Assembly: GCA_965224535.1 (NCBI GenBank)
Contig: CBDCZR010000026.1
Location: 62,001-126,000 of the forward strand
DNA from: JBCDHN01 sp965224535
GTDB lineage: Bacteria > Verrucomicrobiota > Verrucomicrobiia > Verrucomicrobiales > DEV007
Direction of reading: 5' to 3'
Length of the DNA stretch: 64,000 bases
This document shows positions 18,376-26,395 of the stretch, piece after piece. The position numbers and the translations under genes were made by a program. Position 1 is the first letter of the stretch. Each line of letters opens with the position of its first letter. The notes beneath the pieces were generated by a model. The model searched no databases, had not been told where the DNA came from, and saw only the letters and a list, made by a program, of their open reading frames with translations.

Positions 18376-19598
18376 GGGTGCAAATCCCCATTTTCCCCCG
18401 ATAAAACGGGAATTTTTTGGTTCAATCGAGCAAATATTTCGGTTTTGTTAGGATTTTTCCATCAAAGCTGGGATAACGAGGTAGGATTGATGCTTGCTAC
18501 CAACAAACTCAACCCCACCTACGTTACCACAGCAATCGGATCATAAGCCGGCAAAATTCACCCCTCAAGATGAATATGACGTTGATGAAGTTGAAGCCAA
18601 ACTTCAGTCCCAATTCGAGGAGATACTGACATTGTGCAGAAGCGCCCACTCGCCCTCGTTCGCTGAATTCGAGGCCACCTTGTTTTCCAGGCTAATGTCT
18701 TTGGGATGCCTCTTTGTGGCTTTGTTCCTGCGCATTCAGCACCAATCGTTCGATCCTGACAGTTATCTCAAGCGCACCGGCGGCCGCCTCAAGACAGCCG
18801 CTCGGCGAATCCTGCGCACGGGGTTTGGCAAGGTGGCCTATTGGAGAAGTTACATCGAACCCAAGAATAAGAAAAAGGGCCAGGGATTCTCGCGCAAACC
18901 CAAAGGCGCCGGGCGCAGCAAGTGTGGTTGCCAACGCCATCGCGGCAAAGCCTGCCGAAACAAAAAAGGCAAACGCAAGCGCCGTAAGAAAGGGGATAAG
19001 AGCAAGAACGGACGTAGTATAACCCTGGTTGCAATCTACACCTTGAAGCGAGGAAAAGACGGCTTGCTCCATGGCCCGATAAACAAGAGAATCTGGGGAA
19101 GTTATGCTCCGCGCTCAGTGATGATGGATTGGGCCGAAGCTGAGGTCAAACGTCGCGGATTCGATCCAACCGGGACCAACGTGCATATTGTAAGCGATGG
19201 AGAAAACTCTTTTATTGCCTCAACAGGGCCAGGAACCAAGGCTAAGCGAGAGAAACTAAGAAAAACCATCGCCTATTTGGACAAGCGCCAACACCTACTG
19301 GCCTACGGCCGACTGATCGAACAGGATTTGGTCATCGCCAGCGGCGTGATCGAGGGTGCGGTGCGTTATGTGATCGGCGAAAGAATGGATTGTTCGGGGA
19401 TGCGCTGGATTGAAGGACGTGCTGAGATGCTCTTACATCTGAGATGCATCGAACTCAACGGAGAATGGGAGAGGTTCTTTCGATGGGCTCGCGACAAGAT
19501 TGCCAAAACTCAGCATGACGAACTAAGAGCTGTTCAGATTCGAACAAACCTCCCTGCGCAACTCCCAGAAAAATGATGGAATGAGAGGATTTGCACCC
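18376..19598 (+). mobile_element. ISKra4-like insertion element, internally deleted
   Basis: A 1.22-kb element bounded by 12-base perfect inverted repeats, GGGTGCAAATCC at 18376-18387 and GGATTTGCACCC at 19587-19598. It encodes one transposase-like protein. No clear target-site duplication is visible. Its right end lies in the remains of an ATPase gene upstream of rloB. Confidence 0.72.
18494..19576 (+). pseudogene. ISKra4-family transposase with a central in-frame deletion
   Basis: The C-terminal signature IASGVIEGAVRYVIGERMDC and GMRWIEGRAEMLLHLRCIEL is typical of ISKra4-family transposases, and a zinc-like Cys/Lys-rich block (SKCGCQRHRGKACRNKKGKR) sits in the middle. The family's central catalytic segment, where a DG-x-W type motif is followed by a DxxHxxEY helix, is missing. 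HIVSDGENSF passes directly into a short Lys-rich bridge and KTIAYLDKRQHLLAYGRLIE. At 360 residues it is about a quarter shorter than full-length relatives. Initiation would be at TTG 18494. Probably non-functional unless mobilised in trans. Confidence 0.7.
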
Positions 19599-19742
19599 AT
19601 TTCTGACTACCGCGATGTGCGCATCGACACAGGTATTCGAAAAGCATATCTGCACGGCGTCTACACCGGTGTCCCTCATCTGAGGCACATCAGATTTCAA
19701 GACGAACACCAACCAGAATTGGCATTCGATGGCGAGAGGTAG
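19581..19742 (+). pseudogene. C-terminal remnant of a RloA-type AAA ATPase
   Basis: Immediately inside and after the right end of the insertion element a short frame reads ISDYRDVRIDTGIRKAYLHG then VYTGVPHLRHI and ends at 19742. ATPases encoded upstream of rloB commonly end with a similar segment (…DLEKAYLxGxFGxVP). It overlaps the rloB ATG by 14 bases, as expected for an rloAB operon. The ATPase core is absent, apparently lost with the insertion. Confidence 0.5.
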
Positions 19743-20323
19743 ACGAGCCCGTCGTTCGGGGCACAAGCAAACCAAGCCACTCTATGTGATTGCTGCCGAG
19801 GGGCGGAACACGGAGCGAATCTATTTTGAATCGTTCAAACCGGGGCGCGGATGGAGGCTTTAGAATCCATTGGGTAGCCAATCCAAAAGACAAGAGCAAC
19901 CCGGTGGATGTGGTAAAGCGCTTGATCCAAACGCACAAAGATCTCCGAGGAGTGAGCACCAAGGTTGAATACTGGGCAGTGATCGATCGAGACTCGTGGG
20001 AAGAAGACGACCTATCACCGCCGTGGAGAATGATTCGAGACCGGACCAACTTTTACCTCGCAATGAGCAATCCCTGTTTCGAACTCAGGCTCTATTTGCA
20101 TCTGCGGGACAACCGCCCATTCTCTGATCGTCATAACTGTCAAAAAGCGCTTGAAGAGGCCTGCCCGGGGTATGAAAAGTCGAAGTTTGATCCGGATTTC
20201 TTCAAAACAAGCGGATTGGATGAGGCCATTCAACGCGCCAAAGATCTCGATGTACGATCTGACGAAGCATGGCCGACTCAGCAAGGAACAAGGGTTTATC
20301 GTTTGGTAGAAAAATTGGTCTAA
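19729..20323 (+). pseudogene. RloB-like protein gene, frameshifted
   Basis: Begins MARGRRARRSGHKQTKPLYV then IAAEGRNTERIYFESFKP, which matches the Toprim-like start of RloB proteins (basic tail, then I/V-CEGxxTExxYF). That frame ends at 19861-19863. The remainder (RIHWVANPKDKSNPVDVVKR and on to VYRLVEKLV) continues one frame over, so one base appears lost or gained at about 19825-19855. RloB is linked to abortive-infection or restriction loci as partner of the RloA ATPase. With the ATPase destroyed, the locus is probably dead. Confidence 0.68.
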
Positions 20324-20419
20324 CTTGGCATTGCCGTTGAACGTCAAGAATTCGTCGGACTATGATTCGCTCAAGTTCGAAGGCGTGTTAAAGATAGAAC
20401 GTTCCCTCAATCGGCCCCC

Positions 20420-21381
20420 ATGAATACAACCATCCAGCGATTTAGCCATGGCATCATCCTTTCCTCGTTGATTTGGGCTTCGGTCGGCGAAGCTCAGTCT
20501 GATCCCAATGCAGCCCGTCCCGAAAGGTTCAATCCCAAGGACCTGGACAATCTGGAGATGTTTCTCGAGTCCGTATCCGGCTTGGCGATCGCATCGAATC
20601 CGTCCCAGGAAGCCTACAAAGCCACTGCCGAGAATACGCCGCTGGAAATGCTGTGGTCCGACCAGGAGCGGTTTCCCGATGGCACGGTCCGGTGGTGGTG
20701 GGATCAATCGCCTTATCAAAACGACAAAAAACTGCGTCCCAATCGAGTTTTCAAACGGGCCGCGATCTTGGACAGGATGATCATGACCGGCCTGGCTACA
20801 TTTCGGACGGATGCAACGGCAAACCTTGTGTGCGGGGCGGATTGATTGGCGATCCAAAGGGGGAAAAGCACAACCAACAGCCGTGCTACTTCGAGCTCCA
20901 ACTGGAAAGCCGCGACTTCAAGATCGACGGCTCCTTCGGCATCTTTCTTCTGACTCGCCCCGTCCCGCAAGAGCGCGATAGCGCCATCTTCGGGCAATTC
21001 CATCGATCAGTGCTGATTCAAAGTGCGGAAGAGAACTGCCTGAAGTGGAAGAATCTGGAGAAACCCGTGCAAATCTCCCACCCGGACAGTTTGAAGCCCA
21101 ATGAGTGGCAGTTGCTGGAACTTCATCGGGACGAACAAGGCTCTTTGCGATGCTTCATCGACGGGGAGGACGTCACTCCGGGTCCTTTGAGCGACGAACT
21201 TCCGTTCACGTTTGGATTTCTCTTCAATCACAACAAGGGTCAGGGATTCGCCGGTCAGGATCCCTACGCCGGGGACATTGCCGCATTCATCGTTTACCGA
21301 GACGCGTTAGCGGACGATGAAAAACTCAAGGTGCGGAATTATCTCCGTTCCGTCTACGGTCTGGAATTGAGGACATCCTGA
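20420..21381 (+). pseudogene. Secreted LamG/concanavalin-like domain protein, frameshifted
   Basis: The first frame has a signal-like start (MNTTIQRFSHGIILSSLIWA) and continues to WWWDQSPYQNDKKLRPNRVF. The family sequence then resumes in a different frame as RPGYISDGCNGKPCVRGG and runs through a LamG-type jelly roll (FELQLESRDFKIDGSFGIFL, ELHRDEQGSLRCFIDG) to AAFIVYRDALADDEKLKVRN. The shift lies near 20770-20800. Such domains bind or enclose polysaccharides and are common in secreted PVC proteins. Broken by mutation or by a base-call error. Confidence 0.7.
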
Positions 21382-21471
21382 GCAGGATCTCTTCAAAGCC
21401 AAGGGCGATTGTTTGATTGTTTGGGCGGTGGAGCGCTACGCCAGATTGCGGAACAGCGGAGCAAGGCCTTC

Positions 21472-23001
21472 CTAATGAAAACAACTCTCCGGCATCGCTT
21501 TCAGGTCGCTGCCGATTGCGGGCTTGAAGTTCATCCGGGCAAGAACTTCGCGTTCCAGGTCGATTCCCGGCGCAAGCTCGATCAACTCCAATCCGCCGGG
21601 CGTGAGCCGAAAAACGGCGCGCTCGGTCGCGTAAAACACGTTGCGGCCTTGTTCCAGGGCGCGTTGGGCGCTGAAGGAAACTTGGGCCACGTTTTCCACA
21701 AACTTGGAAACCCCGCCCTCGCTGACGATCCGCAGGTTGCCGCCTTCCACGGCCACTTCCAGCCCGCCGGAGGTCATTGTGCCGCAAAAAACCAGCCGCT
21801 TGGCGTTCTGCGAAATGTTCACGAACCCGCCAACGCCGGCTAGCCGGGAACCAAAGCGCGAAACGTTTACGTTGCCGGCTGCATCGATCTCCGCAGCGCC
21901 TAACGCGGCGAAATCCAGCCCGCCGCCGTCGTAAAAATCGAACTGCGCCGGTTGATCGACGATGGCTTGGGGATGAAGCGCCGCGCCGAAACTCAGCCCG
22001 CCCGCGGGAATCCCGCCAATCGGCCCGCTTTCGACGGTGAGCGTGACTTGGCCTAACAAACCGCGCTCAGCCGCGATGCAAGCGACGCCTTCGGGCATGC
22101 CGATGCCGAGATTGGCGACGTTTCCCGGTTTCAGCTCGTCGCAGGCTCGGGCGGCGATGATGCGCCGGGCCGACATCGGCATCGCTTCCAGATTCGGCGC
22201 CTCATCAGCCGAGGCGGAGCAAAAACCGGGATTCATCGGCTCGCCGAAGGTTTGGTCGTGCTCGCCGTCACCGGCCACAACGATGCGATCGACGAGAATC
22301 CCGGGAACGCGGACGCGATGCGGCGGGATGGGCCGTTTGGCGATGCGTTTGACCTGCGCGAGCACCTTGCCGCCGCAATTTCGCACCGCTTGGGCGATGG
22401 GCAGCACTTCGCCGATCACCGCTTCCTCCTCCATCGCCAAATTTCCGTTCGCGTCGGCTTCCGTGCCGCGAATCAGGCCGATATCGACGGGAAAGGCGTG
22501 GAAAAAGAGCCAGGGCCGGCCGCGCAACTCCACACGCTCGATCAAACCTTCCGGCGTGGAGTCATTGAGCCGCCCGCCGCCAAACTCCGGATCAATGAAC
22601 GTGCCCAGACCCACGTGAGTGATGCAGCCGGGGCGTCCCGCGGCGATGTCGCGCAGCAACTGGCAAACCACGCCTTGAGGAAAATTGTAGGCCTCAATCT
22701 TGTCCTCGATCGCCAATCGTCCAAGCCCCGGCGCCAGTCCCCAGTGCCCGCCAATGACGCGCCGAACCAGGTTTTCGTGCGCCAGGTGATTGAGCCCGCG
22801 GCTTTTGCCATCGCCCTGACCCGCGCCATAAACCAGCGTGAGGCCGGAGGGGCGGCCAGTGGCGAGAAACCGGCGCTCGATGGCCGTGGTGAGCGCTTCC
22901 GGATGTGCCGCGCCGACAAATCCGCCGCAAACCAGCGTGGCGCCGTCGGCGATTTCACCGGCGGCTTCCTCGGCCGAGCAGCGTTTGGCGTTGGCGGGCA
23001 T
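21472..23001 (-). CDS. Family I CoA-transferase (acyl-CoA:acetate/propionate CoA-transferase-like)
   Basis: A 509-residue protein joining alpha- and beta-type CoA-transferase halves. The N-terminal half has GATLVCGGFVGAAHPEAL; the C-terminal half has NLGIGMPEGVACIAAE and the catalytic-Glu segment TVESGPIGGIPAGG (Glu near residue 325), then VNVSRFG and GVGGFVNIS. It moves CoA between short-chain acids through a glutamyl-CoA intermediate. The layout matches the propionate CoA-transferase/COG4670 group. It diverges from the sulfatase cluster across a short gap. The specific acid is not determinable. Confidence 0.88.
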   Translation of the reverse strand: MPANAKRCSAEEAAGEIADGATLVCGGFVGAAHPEALTTAIERRFLATGRPSGLTLVYGAGQGDGKSRGLNHLAHENLVRRVIGGHWGLAPGLGRLAIEDKIEAYNFPQGVVCQLLRDIAAGRPGCITHVGLGTFIDPEFGGGRLNDSTPEGLIERVELRGRPWLFFHAFPVDIGLIRGTEADANGNLAMEEEAVIGEVLPIAQAVRNCGGKVLAQVKRIAKRPIPPHRVRVPGILVDRIVVAGDGEHDQTFGEPMNPGFCSASADEAPNLEAMPMSARRIIAARACDELKPGNVANLGIGMPEGVACIAAERGLLGQVTLTVESGPIGGIPAGGLSFGAALHPQAIVDQPAQFDFYDGGGLDFAALGAAEIDAAGNVNVSRFGSRLAGVGGFVNISQNAKRLVFCGTMTSGGLEVAVEGGNLRIVSEGGVSKFVENVAQVSFSAQRALEQGRNVFYATERAVFRLTPGGLELIELAPGIDLEREVLARMNFKPAIGSDLKAMPESCFH

Positions 23002-23097
23002 GTTACAGGCTCATCTTGGCGGCGCTGGCCCGGAGATCAAGACCTTGTCGCCGGCTACGTTTGAAAAGCGCGCGCCTAACCTGCGTACAAAAAAAAT

Positions 23098-23160
23098 GGA
23101 ACCTTCGGCTGGCAATATAGGAGGCAGGTTGGGCAGGAGGTGCCGAACACCGAAGGTTCC
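23098..23160. repeat. Intergenic inverted repeat with overlapping mini-ORFs
   Basis: GGAACCTTCGG at 23098-23108 and CCGAAGGTTCC at 23150-23160 are perfect inverted copies around a 41-base loop. An ATG at 23096 opens a 26-codon frame ending TGA at 23174-23176, which overlaps another ATG at 23173 opening a 35-codon frame. Coding is not established; the arrangement could be a transcribed leader or a dispersed repeat. Confidence 0.45.
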
Positions 23161-23308
23161 CGCTTCAAATTCATGAAGCTCACCGCCATTCAAACCAGGG
23201 GCTGCCATGGCGTCAAGCGAAAATTCGAAAAAAACCCTGCCAAACGCAGAAAATCGGCCAAAAACTGGAACTGCTAGCAAAATCGCCGATTCGGCGTCTG
23301 TTCCTTTG

Positions 23309-26300
23309 GTGCATCGTCTTTTACTCAGCCTTGTTTTGTTCGTTGCTCAGGCCCATGCCGGTGGGAATGACGACGCTTGGGCGTTCTTAGACCAGCCCTG
23401 CACCGAATGCCACGAAGGAACATTTCCAGGCGATACCGAGGCGCGGGAGCACCCTAACATTCTTTTTATCAGTATCGACGATTTGCGGCCGGAATTGGGT
23501 TGCTATGGGGTTGAGGCGGTTCATTCGCCGAATATCGACCGGCTGGCGGAAACCGGCGTGCGCTTCGATCGCGCCTATTGCCAAATTGCGGTTTGCAATC
23601 CATCCAGGGTGAGCCTCCTGACCGGACTTCGCCCGGATTCAGCGAAGGTTTGGACGCTCGATGTTCGCTTTCGCGATACCATTCCGGATATTGTTACCCT
23701 GCCGCAACATTTCAAGCAGCACGGCTATCATGCGGTTTCCTTTGGCAAAATCTTTCACAACCCATGGCCGGACAACGCTTCGTGGAGCGAACCGCATCAC
23801 TGGCCGAAAAACTCGAAGCTTTGGTCGGAAGCAGCGAAGAAGCAACTCGCTGATTTTCGCGACGAAATGCGCGCTGACGGCAAAAACGATGCAGCAATCC
23901 AGCGAATGCGGGCTCCCGCGACGGAAATCGTGGACTATTCGGATTCCGAGCACATCGACGGCGCAATTGCGGATCAGGCGATCGCGGCGATGAAGCGCCT
24001 CGCGGCAAAAGAGCAGCCGTTCTTTCTGGCCGCTGGGTTTATTCGCCCCCATCTTCCCTTTGTCGTTCCGCGAAAATATTGGCAGCTCTACGATCGGGAG
24101 AAAATCCCTCTGGCGAGCAATCAAGCTATAGCAAGAGGCGCGCCTGATTTCGCACTGAATACCATGTACGAACTCCGCGACTACATGGATTATTCCAGCA
24201 CGGCGAATCCGCGCAACGGTAGCCTGACACAGACACAACAGCGCGAGCTGAAGCACGGTTATTATGCTTCGGTCAGCTTCATCGACGCACAGATTGGCCG
24301 GCTTCTGGGTGAATTGGATTCCCTAGGCTTGAGGGAACGCACCATCGTCGTGCTTTGGAGCGATCACGGTTGGAAGTTGGGAGAACACAATAGCTGGTGC
24401 AAGCAGACCAACTACGAAATTGATAATCGCGTTCCTTTGATCATCCGGGATCCACGGGCAGCGGTAAATGGCCGGTCCACGCAGTCGTTGGTTGAGTTGG
24501 TGGACCTTTACCCAACGCTCTGCGATTTGGCGGCGATTCCAGCGGCGAAGCATTTGGAAGGGGTAAGTCTGGCTCCGATCCTTGCGGATCCTGCTAAAAT
24601 CGTCAAAAGCGCTGCGTTTAGCCAGTTCCGGCGTCGGACAAAATCGGCTGACCTCATGGGTTATACCATGAGAACGGACAGGTATCGTTACGTGGAATGG
24701 ATCGACCGGCAAACGAAGAAAATTCTCGCCCGGGAATTGTACGATCACGACTCCGATCCAGGCGAATCCCGAAATCTTGCAGGCGGCGACGCCGAAAAGG
24801 AACGGGTTCGGCGGTTGAGCGCGCAAATGTGGGAAACCCTGCCGAAACCGCCTGCGTTTACCGGAAAATCCCGGCCCATCCTACGTTTCCGCAACAAACG
24901 TTCGGAAAAACTGGCCGTTTTCTGGCTAACCGAAGATGGTCAGCGACGAAAAGTGGGCGAGATCGCCCCCGGCAGGCAACTAACGCAAAATACCACCAAG
25001 GGGCACCGCTTTATCGTGGAAGGCGTAGAGACCGGATTCAGGAAGATGGTTGCGGTGAAACAAGCTGAAGAAACGGTGGTCCTTGCCGCGGGGAAACCGA
25101 AAAGCGGTCCTAACATTGTTGTCATCATGGGCGATGACTGGTCTTGGCCGCACGCTGGCATCCTGGGTGATCCGGTCGCCGAAACGCCGAATTTCGACCG
25201 CATCGCGCGCGAAGGCGTGTTGTTTGAAAATGCCTTCGTTTCGGCTCCCTCCTGCACGCCATCGCGATTCGCGATCGCCACGGGGCAATATCATTGGCGG
25301 CTCGGCGAAGGAGCAAACCTGGGAGGATCGCTGGCGGCGGATATACCGGTTTATCCGGATTTGTTGGCGGAGGCAGGTTACTTGACCGGCTATTCGCGCA
25401 AGGGCGCTTCGCCTAGCAAACACACCTATCGCAGCAACGATCCCTTCGGTCCCCGTTATCAGAATTTTACCGAGTTTTTGAAGCGGAGGAAGCCCGGGCA
25501 GTCGTTTTGTTATTGGTACGGGGCGGGAGAACCGCATCGCCCCTATGATTGGCGCGCCAGTTTGGATAGCGATCTCGACCTATCCAAGATCGAGATTCCA
25601 GCCTGCCTGCCGGACAATAAAACGATCCGAACCGACCTTGGGGATTACTATCTACGAGTTCGGAAACTCGATCGCTTGGCGGGCGAAATCCTGGGACACT
25701 TGGAGAATGCCGGAGAATTAGAGAACACGATCGTCGTGATGGCAGGGGACAATGGAATGCCGTTTCCGCGCTGCAAAGCAACGCTCTACGATATGGGAAC
25801 GCGGACGCCGTTGGCGATCCGATGGGGAGCGAACGTAGCCGCCGGCCGGAAGATATCCGATTTTGTTTCGCTCACCGATTTGGCGCCGACTTTTCTGGAA
25901 GCCGCGGGATTGCCGGTCCCGAAGCCTATGACAGGGCGCTCGCTGATGCCCCAATTGACCTCCGGCAAGTCGGGCTGGATAGATGCGAAGCGAACCTATG
26001 TCCTAACCGGCATGGAACGCCACGTGTATCCAAATCCGTCGCGCGCGGTCCGCACGGAGCAGTTTTTATATATTCGCAATCAATCCCCGGAAACCTGGCC
26101 TAACGGAGAAATCCCCGGTCAACAACCGCGCTTCGATTTCACCAAGACGCCATGGCCCACCGTTTCGGGAGCTTTCTCCTACAACGTGGATCCCAGCCCG
26201 ACGAAGCAATGGATGCTGGAGAATCCAAACCGGGGAGACCGGCTGAATGAGCTAGCCTTCGGTCGTCGCCCGGACGAGGAGCTTTACGATTTGCGCAACG

Positions 26301-26383
26301 ACCCGCATCAACTCAGGAATGTGGCGAATGATCCGGCGTTTTCCGGTGCAATCCAGGATTTGAGACGCAAGTTGGGTGAGTGA
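23309..26383 (+). CDS. Tandem two-domain sulfatase with a VHL-like linker and a cytochrome-like leader
   Basis: One ~1020-residue protein containing two alkaline-phosphatase-fold sulfatase domains. The first has ILFISIDDLRPELG (metal-binding Asp pair) and the formylglycine motif CNPSR near residue 95; the second has IVVIMGDDWSW and CTPSR near residue 649. Between them, at about residues 530-575, is a short beta domain (VFWLTEDGQRRKVGE, APGRQLTQNTTKGH) resembling the VHL beta domain. The N-terminus is a signal peptide plus DDAWAFLDQPCTECH, almost identical to the start of the following DUF1592-type gene. GTG 23309 gives a clean leader; ATG 23207 would add 34 odd residues. Likely periplasmic, acting on sulfated glycans. 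Confidence 0.85.
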   Translation: MHRLLLSLVLFVAQAHAGGNDDAWAFLDQPCTECHEGTFPGDTEAREHPNILFISIDDLRPELGCYGVEAVHSPNIDRLAETGVRFDRAYCQIAVCNPSRVSLLTGLRPDSAKVWTLDVRFRDTIPDIVTLPQHFKQHGYHAVSFGKIFHNPWPDNASWSEPHHWPKNSKLWSEAAKKQLADFRDEMRADGKNDAAIQRMRAPATEIVDYSDSEHIDGAIADQAIAAMKRLAAKEQPFFLAAGFIRPHLPFVVPRKYWQLYDREKIPLASNQAIARGAPDFALNTMYELRDYMDYSSTANPRNGSLTQTQQRELKHGYYASVSFIDAQIGRLLGELDSLGLRERTIVVLWSDHGWKLGEHNSWCKQTNYEIDNRVPLIIRDPRAAVNGRSTQSLVELVDLYPTLCDLAAIPAAKHLEGVSLAPILADPAKIVKSAAFSQFRRRTKSADLMGYTMRTDRYRYVEWIDRQTKKILARELYDHDSDPGESRNLAGGDAEKERVRRLSAQMWETLPKPPAFTGKSRPILRFRNKRSEKLAVFWLTEDGQRRKVGEIAPGRQLTQNTTKGHRFIVEGVETGFRKMVAVKQAEETVVLAAGKPKSGPNIVVIMGDDWSWPHAGILGDPVAETPNFDRIAREGVLFENAFVSAPSCTPSRFAIATGQYHWRLGEGANLGGSLAADIPVYPDLLAEAGYLTGYSRKGASPSKHTYRSNDPFGPRYQNFTEFLKRRKPGQSFCYWYGAGEPHRPYDWRASLDSDLDLSKIEIPACLPDNKTIRTDLGDYYLRVRKLDRLAGEILGHLENAGELENTIVVMAGDNGMPFPRCKATLYDMGTRTPLAIRWGANVAAGRKISDFVSLTDLAPTFLEAAGLPVPKPMTGRSLMPQLTSGKSGWIDAKRTYVLTGMERHVYPNPSRAVRTEQFLYIRNQSPETWPNGEIPGQQPRFDFTKTPWPTVSGAFSYNVDPSPTKQWMLENPNRGDRLNELAFGRRPDEELYDLRNDPHQLRNVANDPAFSGAIQDLRRKLGE

Positions 26384-26395
26384 ACCCTGTTCCCG

